Assembly (NCBI GenBank): GCA_016208845.1
Contig: JACQXH010000088.1
Span: 1-7,200 of the forward strand
Reading direction: 5' to 3'
DNA length: 7,200 nucleotides
From: Nitrospirota bacterium
GTDB lineage: Bacteria > Nitrospirota > Thermodesulfovibrionia > UBA6902 > BMS3Bbin08
Shown here: piece after piece, positions 1 through 6,569 of the stretch
Layout: every line of letters starts with the position of its first letter
Numbering within the stretch: position 1 is the stretch's first letter
Position numbers and translations under genes: made by a program
The notes under the pieces: model-generated
What the model was told of the DNA's origin: nothing
The model's input: the letters and a program-made list of their open reading frames with translations, nothing else
Databases searched by the model: none

Positions 1-1818
1 GGCGAGCTTATAGAGGTAAGCCTTACGCTTTCGCCGATCCTTGACTCAACAGGCAAGGTCACAGGAGTAAGCGGCATTTCGCGGGATATATCAGAGAAAA
101 AGAGGGTGGAAAAGGCCTTAATAAGGAAGAATCAGGAGTTGTCCCGGCTCTTCTTCATTAATAATGTCATCAGGAGCACTCTTGACCTGGAAAAACTGTT
201 CAGGATGGTCCTGACCGTTGTCACGATGAGCGACGGCCTCGGGTTTAACAGGGCGATTCTCTTTCTGGTGGATGAAACTCAGAACGCCCTGAAAGGAGTT
301 ATGGCAGTAGGCCCGGCAAACCCTGAAGAAGCGGGGAAAATATGGCTCTCACTTGAAGGAAAGGGACTTGAAACCATCATAGAGGACATTGACCATGGCA
401 ACGTTGAAACGACCTCCTATCTTGATAAAATAAGTAAAAGCCTGGTCATAGACCTGGCAGAAGACTGCGTCCTCTGCCGCTGCGTAAAAGAGAAGAAGCC
501 GTTGAACATTACAGCCGCAGGAGAAGAATTCCCGGTAAACCAGGATTTGATAACAAAGATAGGCACACAAGCCTTTGGAATAGCTCCGCTCATAACAAGA
601 GATAAGGCCATAGGGATCATATTTGTCGATAATCTTTTCACCGGGAGAGAGATAAAGGATGACGACCTGCACTTCATGATGGGCTTTACAAGCCATATAG
701 CATCAGCGATCGAAAATGCAAAATTCTTTGAAGAGGTTTCCCTTGCCAGGGCTAAACTAAATAACATCTTTGAATCAATAACAGACATGGTTTATTTTAA
801 TGATAAAGATTTCACTATACGGCACATAAACCAGGCAGTATCAAAAAAACTCGGCAAACCTGCAGAAGAGATAATAGGCAAGAAATGCTACCAGGTCTTC
901 CATGGCAAAGACCATCCATGGGAAATGTGCCCGCATTCAAAAACAGTAGGCACAAACAGGTCCTTTGTAGAGGAGATCAATGACCCTCATCTCGGAGGGA
1001 CATTTGTCATTTCAAGCTCGCCGATCTTTGATTCCGCCGGCACCCTGGTGGGCACGGTCCATATTTCACGCGATATTACAGAACTTCAGGCCCTGAGAGA
1101 GCGCCTTGTGTCCTCAGAGCGCATGGCTGCATTGGGCGAGATGGCGGCAAGGGTAGCGCATGAGATAAGAAATCCGCTCATCTCGGTCGGCGGATTTGCG
1201 AGGAGACTCGGGAAAAAGCTCGGGCCTGACAATGAAGCTTATGACTATGCAAATATCATTGTTGAAGAGGTCTCAAGGCTTGAAAGGATATTGAAAGAGA
1301 TCCTGACTTTTGTAAAGGGATCAAAAATAACAAAAAATAAAACCGATCTAAATGAACTGGTCACAAATATCTCCAACCTCGTCATGCCCGAACTAATGGA
1401 AAGGAAAAATAACCTGATAGCGGACCTGTCAGATCCTCCTGTAGTGGCAACGATCGATGCGGACCGGATAAGGGAGGCGATATTAAATATTATAGCCAAT
1501 GCCAATCAGGCGACTGATTCCGGATCAATAATCATAAGGACAAGACTCGAAGGGAAAGAGGCCCTCATTGAGATAGCGGATAATGGCTGTGGTATCAAAC
1601 AGGCGGATCTGAAAAACATTTTTACGCCTTTCTTTACTACAAGGCCTCACGGCACAGGTCTTGGTCTCGCAATAACCAACAGGATAATTCAGGAGCACAA
1701 AGGGCGGGTAGATGTGGAAAGCACATGGGGCGGTCTCAGGGAGAATTACGATGACATAAATGCGCTGGGGGACGGCGGCACCACGTTCCGGATATATCTG
1801 CCGTTAGATGAGCAATGA
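1..1818 (+). CDS. PAS-GAF-PAS sensor histidine kinase, 5' end missing
   Basis: Cytoplasmic sensor kinase predicted to autophosphorylate on His and pass the phosphate to a response regulator. The frame is open from base 1, so the GTG at 106 is internal and not the start. Numbering visible residues from base 1: residues 1-35 are the end of a PAS domain (the ISRDISEKK signature), about 52-240 a GAF domain, about 250-363 a second PAS ending in ISRDITE, about 376-440 HisKA with H-box HEIRNPL (H387), and about 447-605 a HATPase domain with N-box N496/N500, G1 box DNGCGI (527-532), an FTPFF F-box and G2 box GTGLGL (551-556). All catalytic boxes look intact. No transmembrane segment is visible in this part. 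Two cysteine clusters stand out: C156, C159 and C161 in the GAF domain, and C296/H301/H305/C310 in the second PAS. The ligand is unknown. The likely partner is the receiver protein 277 bp downstream. Confidence 0.93.
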   Translation, partial: GELIEVSLTLSPILDSTGKVTGVSGISRDISEKKRVEKALIRKNQELSRLFFINNVIRSTLDLEKLFRMVLTVVTMSDGLGFNRAILFLVDETQNALKGVMAVGPANPEEAGKIWLSLEGKGLETIIEDIDHGNVETTSYLDKISKSLVIDLAEDCVLCRCVKEKKPLNITAAGEEFPVNQDLITKIGTQAFGIAPLITRDKAIGIIFVDNLFTGREIKDDDLHFMMGFTSHIASAIENAKFFEEVSLARAKLNNIFESITDMVYFNDKDFTIRHINQAVSKKLGKPAEEIIGKKCYQVFHGKDHPWEMCPHSKTVGTNRSFVEEINDPHLGGTFVISSSPIFDSAGTLVGTVHISRDITELQALRERLVSSERMAALGEMAARVAHEIRNPLISVGGFARRLGKKLGPDNEAYDYANIIVEEVSRLERILKEILTFVKGSKITKNKTDLNELVTNISNLVMPELMERKNNLIADLSDPPVVATIDADRIREAILNIIANANQATDSGSIIIRTRLEGKEALIEIADNGCGIKQADLKNIFTPFFTTRPHGTGLGLAITNRIIQEHKGRVDVESTWGGLRENYDDINALGDGGTTFRIYLPLDEQ

Positions 1819-1839
1819 TCAGTAAAAAAAAGAAGCGTC

Positions 1840-1980
1840 CACCACAGAGACACGGAGGCACGCAGGAAAATAAAGAACGGGAAGCGATAAATGAGAAATA
1901 AAAGACAAGAGATTCCCTGCTTCCAATTTCTTATTTCGTGTTTCTCATTTAGTTCTCTGTGTCTCAGTGACTCGGTGGTT
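1840..1980. repeat. Imperfect palindromic intergenic repeat, family 1 copy A
   Basis: A long stem-like element filling the kinase-regulator gap. The outer arms are related to ACCACAGAGACACGGAG (left, from 1841) and its imperfect complement ending in CGGTGGTT (right, to 1980). An inner perfect 10 bp pair is AAATGAGAAA (1889-1898) with TTTCTCATTT (1941-1950). The core at 1889-1936 matches 5855-5902 at about 45 of 48 bases, so this is a dispersed repeat and not a local terminator. If transcribed it could fold and attenuate read-through. No open frame or T-tract terminator was recognised within it. Confidence 0.8.
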
Positions 1981-1992
1981 TAAATAGGTTTT

Positions 1993-2022
1993 TTTACTTA
2001 AATGCAAAAGATTGATTAATAT
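1993..2022 (+). promoter_or_regulatory. Possible sigma70-type promoter for the regulator operon
   Basis: TTTACT (1993-1998) and TAATAT (2017-2022) are separated by 18 bases. Transcription would begin near 2029, just at the first of two duplicated ribosome-binding sites. The region is AT-rich and lies right after a palindromic repeat, so chance matches are easy. This is a weak call. Confidence 0.25.
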
Positions 2023-2027
2023 TCCAG

Positions 2028-2122
2028 AAGGAGGGACTGACAATGAAAATACTGGTTGTTGACGATGACTTTAAATTTACAAGGAGGGATTGACGATGAA
2101 AATACTCGTTGTTGACGATGAC
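2028..2122 (+). repeat. Tandem duplication of the response-regulator start region
   Basis: Bases 2028-2069 and 2081-2122 are 42-base copies that differ at only 3 positions, with a 53-base period. Each copy contains an AAGGAGGG ribosome-binding site, a spacer, an ATG and the first nine codons (MKILVVDDD). The copies are separated by 11 bases. The second copy begins the functional gene; the first runs into a stop inside the second's leader. Confidence 0.9.
2043..2093 (+). pseudogene. Vestigial 16-residue receiver start or leader peptide
   Basis: ATG at 2043, well placed behind AAGGAGGG (2028-2035), opens a frame encoding MKILVVDDDFKFTRRD before TGA at 2091-2093. The first nine residues equal those of the full regulator, and the stop lies two bases before that gene's ATG. 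It reads either as the remnant of a deleted tandem receiver gene or as a short translated leader whose termination could re-initiate at 2096. Its strong ribosome-binding site suggests that it is translated; that is inference. Confidence 0.5.
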
Positions 2123-2443
2123 CGGCACATACAGCGTCTTTATAAAGAGGAGCTGGAGGAAGAAGGCTATGAAGTTGTTATTGCCGGCACAGGCAAGGAA
2201 GCACTGGAGATGTTTGAAAAAGAAGATCCTGATGTTGTAACGCTTGACATACTCATGCCTGATATCGACGGCATAAGCCTTTTAAGGAGGATGAAGGAGC
2301 AACGCCCGAAAACCCCTATCATCATGTCCACGGCATATGATTATCGTGACGATTTTGCGGTATGGGCCTCTGAGGCCTACATTGTAAAGTCGGCGGACCT
2401 GGATGAGCTGAAGGGGACCATAAAAAAACTCTCTAAAGAATAA
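2096..2443 (+). CDS. Single-domain CheY-like response regulator
   Basis: A 115-residue stand-alone receiver domain with no output domain, so it probably acts by protein-protein contact or as a phosphorelay intermediate. Receiver hallmarks are all present: acidic pocket D7-D9, phospho-acceptor D51 in TLDILMPDIDG, switch T79 in MSTAY, and K98 in YIVKSADL. ATG 2096 is chosen because AAGGAGGG at 2081-2088 sits seven bases upstream; the in-frame TTG at 2090 would leave only one base and is rejected. It ends 8 bases before the HEAT gene, and the upstream kinase is the natural phosphodonor, although the palindrome between them may separate the transcripts. Its start region is duplicated just upstream. 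Confidence 0.95.
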   Translation: MKILVVDDDRHIQRLYKEELEEEGYEVVIAGTGKEALEMFEKEDPDVVTLDILMPDIDGISLLRRMKEQRPKTPIIMSTAYDYRDDFAVWASEAYIVKSADLDELKGTIKKLSKE

Positions 2444-2451
2444 AAGGATTC

Positions 2452-3501
2452 ATGGGTGACATTTTAAAAACAGAGATCATTGACACGGTTGAACTTGCAA
2501 AAAATCTTGTTCAGGGGATAATCAAGGCTAAAAAAGTCATAAAAATGTACCCCGCGAATAATCCTATTTATACCAAGTCCATTGAAGATACTTATGCAAA
2601 ATTCAAGAAATTTCTGGACTTTTACAACACTCTTTTCTTCCGGATCCATCAAAATGAAATCCTCTTTAACAATGAGCAGGTCTATTATAACTCAGAAAAA
2701 GAGGATAATCTCGCGCTTTTTTTATTTAAAGATGGCGTCAGGGATGTAACTTTCTTAAGGGGCTTCGATCAAAACGAGCTTGAAGATTTCATGAAGATCC
2801 TTAATACTGATTTTGAAAATCTTGCGCTTGAAGACGATATCGTTACGCTGTTATGGGAACGCGACTTTGAGCATATAAAATATACGGCTGCTGATGAATT
2901 TCTTTATGACGAAGATCATGAAAAAAAATATGAAGAGATCAAAGGCAGCAGCTGCACTGAAGAAAACCTGAACCGTGCATATGAAGACGGTTTAAAGGCA
3001 AAGGCAGTAGACGCAACCCCTGCCATACCCATCACAGATGATGACCTTAAACGCATAGAAGAATATATTGAAAACGAAGAGACCCGGCCCAAAATAGATA
3101 AAATAATAGCGATTATTTTTGAGCTGCTCCAGCAGTCAAAAGAAGAAGATATCCTGCCCGAAATAGCAGGTTTCATCGAACAGACGCTCGCTTACTGCAT
3201 AAGATCCGGATATTTTAATAAAGCTGTTTTCGTGCTTGACTCGCTAAAGCCGCTCTTGAAGGAAAATATAGGTGCAGAAAACATTAAGTCACTGAGGCGC
3301 ATATACACCACAATCAACAGTCAGCCTTTTATTGATGAACTCGGCGCGGTCTTAAACAGCGGAACAGATATAGAGGAAGACGGTTTTGCTGCCTTTTCAA
3401 AGTACCTTGATAAAAACACCATCGCCTTATTTATCAAGCTGCTCGGAGAAATATCAAGCATCAGAGGCAGACGCCACATAATAGGATTCTCAGGCGCTTG
3501 A
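2452..3501 (+). CDS. HEAT-repeat signalling protein, N-terminal part (frame broken at 3' end)
   Basis: A soluble 349-residue protein of unknown biochemical role, likely a scaffold beside the HD-GYP protein. Residues about 15-118 form an alpha/beta-looking domain with an MYPANNP motif (32-38), which resembles the N-terminus of the HD-GYP protein at 3990. Residues about 120-200 are acidic and charged. From about 200 onward it is helical, with alpha-solenoid character. The start ATG 2452 has a modest AAGG a few bases upstream, and there is no signal peptide. The reading frame stops at 3499-3501, just after GEISSIRGRRHI, where relatives as I remember them continue into more HEAT repeats. Continuing repeats appear at once in the +2 frame, so this is probably one gene (2452-3988) split by an out-of-frame internal deletion. 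It could still make a stable truncated protein. Confidence 0.8.
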   Translation: MGDILKTEIIDTVELAKNLVQGIIKAKKVIKMYPANNPIYTKSIEDTYAKFKKFLDFYNTLFFRIHQNEILFNNEQVYYNSEKEDNLALFLFKDGVRDVTFLRGFDQNELEDFMKILNTDFENLALEDDIVTLLWERDFEHIKYTAADEFLYDEDHEKKYEEIKGSSCTEENLNRAYEDGLKAKAVDATPAIPITDDDLKRIEEYIENEETRPKIDKIIAIIFELLQQSKEEDILPEIAGFIEQTLAYCIRSGYFNKAVFVLDSLKPLLKENIGAENIKSLRRIYTTINSQPFIDELGAVLNSGTDIEEDGFAAFSKYLDKNTIALFIKLLGEISSIRGRRHIIGFSGA

Positions 3502-3505
3502 ATAT

Positions 3506-3988
3506 TTGATAAAGATCCTGTCCCATACTGATGAGCGGGTAAGAAAAGAAACCAGCAAGGCATTTGCCGGCTTCAGGAGCGCGGACACCCTGCCTCATCT
3601 TAAAAATGCCCTGAAAGATAAGGCCCCGACAGTTCGCATAACAGCAGCAAGAACTCTTGGAGTTTTAAAAACACCTCCTGCAAAGAAAATCCTGCTGGAT
3701 GAACTTTCTGCAGGAAACTTCTCATCTGCGGATTTCATGGAAAAAAAGGAATTATTCGGGGCCTTAAGCAGCTGGCAGGATGATGAGGTTAAGGACTTCC
3801 TGCTAAAAACGCTTAAAAGAAACAAGTTCTGGAAGAAAAAGAATGACGAAACAAGGGCCTGCGCTGCCTTTACCCTTGGAATGATCGGATGCAGGGAAGC
3901 TGTTCCAATCCTTGAAAAAACGATAAATTCAAAAAACATTTTACTCAAAAAACATTCTCAAGCTGCCCTGCAGCAATTAAAGGTCTGA
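3506..3988 (+). CDS. HEAT-repeat protein, C-terminal fragment
   Basis: Encodes at least three HEAT-like (PBS-lyase-like) helical repeats: LIKILSHTDERVRKE, APTVRITAARTLGVL, and near the end ETRACAAFTLGMIG followed by AVPILEKTI. Such repeats bind protein partners. The only start available is TTG 3506, four bases after the stop of the preceding frame and without a clear ribosome-binding site. Repeat-like sequence (DSQALEY) extends back to 3485 in the same frame, where a TAG at 3482 blocks it, so the true N-terminus belongs to the upstream gene. This fragment is best read as the detached end of the 2452 gene; expression would need re-initiation or coupling. It ends one base before the HD-GYP start, consistent with the original operon layout. 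Confidence 0.7.
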   Translation: MIKILSHTDERVRKETSKAFAGFRSADTLPHLKNALKDKAPTVRITAARTLGVLKTPPAKKILLDELSAGNFSSADFMEKKELFGALSSWQDDEVKDFLLKTLKRNKFWKKKNDETRACAAFTLGMIGCREAVPILEKTINSKNILLKKHSQAALQQLKV

Positions 3989-3989
3989 T

Positions 3990-5387
3990 ATGCTTATTGC
4001 CAATAAAGTAAAAAGCGACAAGGAATTAATAAACGCTCTTGCAGCGGCAATAAAGACTACTCAGATACACAGTCTCAATAATATTGCCGTCATAAATGCA
4101 GCGAATAAACTTCTTGAAATACTGAATTCCCTTTTAAAAGACGGGACTGTCACTCTTGAATTAACAGGAGAATTCTTTCATTTGAACGGCTTCAGGATCC
4201 GGTATTCAACAGACTCTATTTTCAGCTATAACTTTCTTGTAAAGGAATTCAAGGCAAGGGAACTCGGCTCCATAACTTTCAAGGAAGCCCTTCGTGAAGC
4301 CGATATAAACAGCCTGCTTTCAGGTTTGATGTCAACAGGCTTTTCTACAGACAATCCTTTTGAAAAGCTTTCTGCTGCGCTGGACAGTTTAGAGAATATC
4401 AGCGTTGAAAAGATCAGGAAGCTTATGGAAGACACGGACTTGAACCGTAAAAAAATCATTAAAAAGACTTACCTTAATGCTGTTACACTCACAAAGACCA
4501 TTTCGAATAAATTAAACGGGGGAGAAAAAATAAGCTTCAAAAGGACAAAAAGAATAATAGAGGTGATCGTAGATCAGATAGTCGAAGACGAACCTTTGCT
4601 TATCGGCATGACAACGGTAAAGGACTATGACGAATATACATATTACCACTCGGTCAATGTAAGCATATTTTCGCTGTCACTCGGGCACAGGCTGGGTCTG
4701 ACAAAGAAGGCCCTTTCTGAATTGGGCCTGTCAGCCTTGCTTCACGACATAGGCAAGACAGGAGTGCCGCTTGATGTGCTTAATAAATCTCAGGAATTTA
4801 CAGATGAAGACTGGATGATAATCAAGAAACATCCCATATGGGGCGTTTACAATATTCTTAAGATACAGGGGATAAATGCATCCTCAATGACTGCGGCCAT
4901 ATCTGCCTTCGAGCATCATCTGTATTATGACCTTTCAGGATACCCAAAACTGAAGACCGGCATGCAACAGGATCTTTTTTCAAAGATCATAACCATAGCA
5001 GACAGGTATGATGCCATGACCTCTGCGAGAGTCTATGCAAGGATACCTCTGCCTCCTGACAGGGCCCTCAGCATGATGCTGACAAAAAGCGGTACAGAAT
5101 TGGATCCATACCTTGTAAAGGTATTCATAAATATGATCGGTATTTATCCAATAGGGACCCTTGTAATGCTTGATTCCAGCGAATTGGGGTTGGTCTTTGA
5201 AAGCAACTCAAATCAGGATTTTAATGACAGGCCCAGGGTGCTGATAATAATGGACAACACCGGAACAAAAAGACATAATATAGTGGACCTAATGGAAAAA
5301 AATAATGATGGCAATTTTAAAAGGACCATAATTAAAACCCTTGATCCCAATCAGTACAATATAAATCTCGCAGAGTATCTCCTGTAA
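3990..5387 (+). CDS. HD-GYP domain protein, putative cyclic di-GMP phosphodiesterase
   Basis: A 465-residue cytoplasmic protein predicted to hydrolyse cyclic di-GMP. Residues 1-110 form a domain resembling the HEAT protein's N-terminus (SLNN at 28-31, then FFHLNG and LGSITF). A helical linker follows, and the HD-GYP domain spans about 190-390. Metal-site residues are visible: H220 (YYHSVNV), H252-D253 with K256 in HDIGK, H281 in KKHP, H309-H310, and D338 in ADRYDAMTS. GYP is at 317-319. The usual HHExxDGxGYP is altered: HHL replaces HHE and DLSGYP replaces DGSGYP, so activity is likely but not certain. A C-terminal region of about 70 residues follows, like the tail of related proteins. ATG 3990 is one base after the preceding stop with AAAGG at 3979-3983, indicating translational coupling. 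There is no receiver domain in cis; the CheY-like protein upstream may supply control. Confidence 0.92.
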   Translation: MLIANKVKSDKELINALAAAIKTTQIHSLNNIAVINAANKLLEILNSLLKDGTVTLELTGEFFHLNGFRIRYSTDSIFSYNFLVKEFKARELGSITFKEALREADINSLLSGLMSTGFSTDNPFEKLSAALDSLENISVEKIRKLMEDTDLNRKKIIKKTYLNAVTLTKTISNKLNGGEKISFKRTKRIIEVIVDQIVEDEPLLIGMTTVKDYDEYTYYHSVNVSIFSLSLGHRLGLTKKALSELGLSALLHDIGKTGVPLDVLNKSQEFTDEDWMIIKKHPIWGVYNILKIQGINASSMTAAISAFEHHLYYDLSGYPKLKTGMQQDLFSKIITIADRYDAMTSARVYARIPLPPDRALSMMLTKSGTELDPYLVKVFINMIGIYPIGTLVMLDSSELGLVFESNSNQDFNDRPRVLIIMDNTGTKRHNIVDLMEKNNDGNFKRTIIKTLDPNQYNINLAEYLL

Positions 5388-5392
5388 CAGAT

Positions 5393-5512
5393 TTTAGCCA
5401 CGGATTGACACAGATGGACCTGCCGGCAGGCAGGTCTGTGGTTAATTGCATTATTTGGATTAAAGTTAGTTTTCAGCTTTTAGTCTAACAACCAACAACT
5501 AAAAACTTAAAA
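5393..5512 (+). repeat. Dispersed intergenic repeat, family 2 copy A
   Basis: Starts with TTTAGCCACGGATTGACACA and includes a second block at 5474-5500. Both blocks recur in inverted orientation downstream: 5393-5416 matches 6675-6698 at 22 of 24 bases, and 5474-5500 matches 6613-6639 at 23 of 27. It lies directly after the HD-GYP stop codon. A GC-rich hairpin at 5417-5436 interrupts it relative to the other copy. Confidence 0.78.
5417..5436. repeat. Nested GC-rich hairpin CCTGCC/GGCAGG, copy 1
   Basis: GACCTGCC (5417-5424) and GGCAGGTC (5429-5436) form a perfect 8 bp stem around GGCA. It sits where the other family 2 copy has plain repeat sequence, suggesting insertion. A related hairpin lies at 5802-5821. 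It might also stop transcription after the HD-GYP gene, but no T-tract follows. Confidence 0.7.
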
Positions 5513-5568
5513 CCTTATACCGTCTGCATAAAGCCCCGGCTAATTGCCATAGTTAGTAGATTGCAGGG

Positions 5569-5597
5569 TTTACAAATAAATCCTTTATTGGTAATAT
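5569..5597 (+). promoter_or_regulatory. Candidate sigma70-type promoter for tRNA-Ser
   Basis: TTTACA (5569-5574) and TAATAT (5592-5597) with an ideal 17-base spacer, about 80 bases upstream of the tRNA. The surrounding stretch 5520-5676 is AT-rich and shows no other gene. This is a consensus match only. Confidence 0.42.
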
Positions 5598-5676
5598 TGA
5601 AAGACATTTATAAGCAATCAGGTGTCAGTTGGCAGTTTTTAACCGTCGACCGGTCACTGAAATATTTTTCATTAAT

Positions 5677-5768
5677 GGAGAGGTGGCCGAGTGGTCGAAG
5701 GCAGCCGCCTGCTAAGCGGTTGTGGGGGTAACACCCCACCCAGGGTTCGAATCCCTGCCTCTCCGCCA
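5677..5768 (+). tRNA. tRNA-Ser (GCT anticodon)
   Basis: A class II tRNA reading AGC and AGU. Acceptor GGAGAGG pairs with CCTCTCC, followed by discriminator G and an encoded CCA (5766-5768). The D-stem is GCC/GGC. The anticodon stem GCCGC/GCGGT closes the loop CTGCTAA with anticodon GCT at 5711-5713. The long variable arm, with its GTGGGG/CCCCAC stem, is typical of serine tRNAs. The T-arm is CAGGG-TTCGAAT-CCCTG. All stems pair, with one G-U at the base of the anticodon stem. Confidence 0.97.
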
Positions 5769-5792
5769 TTTAAACAGTTATAAAAAGCAGTT

Positions 5793-5940
5793 AACCACGG
5801 ACCTGCCCGCCGGCAGGCAGGGACACAGGGGCACGGAGAAAAATAGAAAATGAGAAATGAGAAATAAAAGACAAGAGATTTTCTACTTCCAATTTCTTAT
5901 TTCCTATTTTTCATTTAGCTCTCCGTGCCTCTGTAGTAAA
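5793..5940. repeat. Imperfect palindromic intergenic repeat, family 1 copy B
   Basis: Outer arms ACAGGGGCACGGAG (5825-5838) and CTCCGTGCCTCTGT (5921-5934) pair at 13 of 14 positions. The core at 5855-5902 matches copy A at about 45 of 48 bases. The left end AACCAC is separated from its expected continuation by the GC-rich hairpin at 5802-5821. It fills most of the gap between tRNA-Ser and the lipoprotein. The unit ATGAGAA is locally doubled near 5850. Confidence 0.8.
5802..5821. repeat. Nested GC-rich hairpin CCTGCC/GGCAGG, copy 2
   Basis: CCTGCC (5802-5807) pairs with GGCAGG (5816-5821) around an 8-base loop containing GCCGG. It is flanked by GGA on both sides (5799-5801 and 5821-5823, sharing one base), which might be a short target duplication. 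It interrupts the AACCAC...GACACAGGG arm of the surrounding palindrome. Confidence 0.68.
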
Positions 5941-5996
5941 TGAACTGCCGTTTTTAGGATAAACAGTTAACTATAAAAATTAAAGGAGGATAGTTT

Positions 5997-6542
5997 ATGA
6001 AGAAAATTCTTTCGTTATCAATCTCTATCATGATTCTTCTTTCATTTGCGTCATGCAGTAAAAAAGAAGAAGCGCCGGTTTCACAGCCTGCACCACCGAT
6101 CGCTCAGGGACCTATTGTCGAGTCGCCTGCTACTCCGCCGGGACATCCGGCAGCCCCAGCGCAGAAAGTGGAATACACTGTTGTTGTCCCCCCTGATGTA
6201 AAAGGCAAATGGGATGCTGTCAAATTATCGATTGAGGACATGCAGTTAACTAAAACTCAGGAATACACTGTCAAGCTTGGCAGTGAATTAAAGATCCCAA
6301 ATTCAAATTTGACAGTAAAAGTGGGCGAATTTCTGCCGGACTTCAAACTGGAAGGGACAACGATAACATCAGCTTCAAACATGCTTAACAACCCGGCAGT
6401 TGGCGTTATGATCACTGAAAATGGCGCCCAGGTATTTCCAGCCACAGGGAAATGGGGCTGGCTCTATGCGAAACACCCGACCATACATCCCTTTCAGCAC
6501 AACCGTTTCAGGGTATTGTTAAAAGAGGGCGTAGCGCAGTAA
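5997..6542 (+). CDS. Proline-rich DUF2155-like lipoprotein
   Basis: A 181-residue predicted lipoprotein of unknown function. It has a basic N-terminus (MKK), a hydrophobic stretch at 4-18 and a lipobox ending FASC with C20 as the lipidated residue (F instead of Leu at -3). Residues about 26-57 are a Pro/Ala-rich flexible linker, and about 58-178 form one globular domain. That domain carries GTTITSASN, NNPAVGV and GWLYAKHPTIHPFQH, which I recognise as the pattern of DUF2155 proteins. The start ATG 5997 has a strong AAAGGAGGA (5982-5990) six bases upstream. It is probably periplasm-facing, anchored in a membrane. It is monocistronic, sitting between two tRNA genes and flanked by repeats, so context gives no functional hint. 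Confidence 0.88.
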   Translation: MKKILSLSISIMILLSFASCSKKEEAPVSQPAPPIAQGPIVESPATPPGHPAAPAQKVEYTVVVPPDVKGKWDAVKLSIEDMQLTKTQEYTVKLGSELKIPNSNLTVKVGEFLPDFKLEGTTITSASNMLNNPAVGVMITENGAQVFPATGKWGWLYAKHPTIHPFQHNRFRVLLKEGVAQ

Positions 6543-6569
6543 TTTACTGTTAATACAGAAACGGCAGTC

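Noticed and set aside
349..788. Open frames on the minus strand within the kinase gene
   Set aside because: They lie opposite a gene with strong domain evidence, overlap each other in different frames, and have low-complexity Ser/Leu/Phe-rich translations with no recognisable motifs.
2090..2095. TTG at 2090 as the regulator start
   Set aside because: Only one base separates it from the AAGGAGGG site; ATG 2096 has ideal spacing and gives the standard MKILVVDDD receiver start.
3470..3506. Programmed ribosomal frameshift joining the two HEAT frames
   Set aside because: No slippery heptamer is seen at the junction, and a TAG at 3482 limits the overlap to about 20 bases. A deletion explains the data better.
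3321..3948. Minus-strand open frames over the HEAT gene break
   Set aside because: Compositionally they are mirror images of the HEAT coding frames, with no plausible ribosome-binding site or recognised motif.
5388..5680. CRISPR or riboswitch in the repeat-rich gaps
   Set aside because: Repeats are few, imperfect and not regularly spaced, and no conserved aptamer core was recognised; dispersed palindromes explain the pattern.
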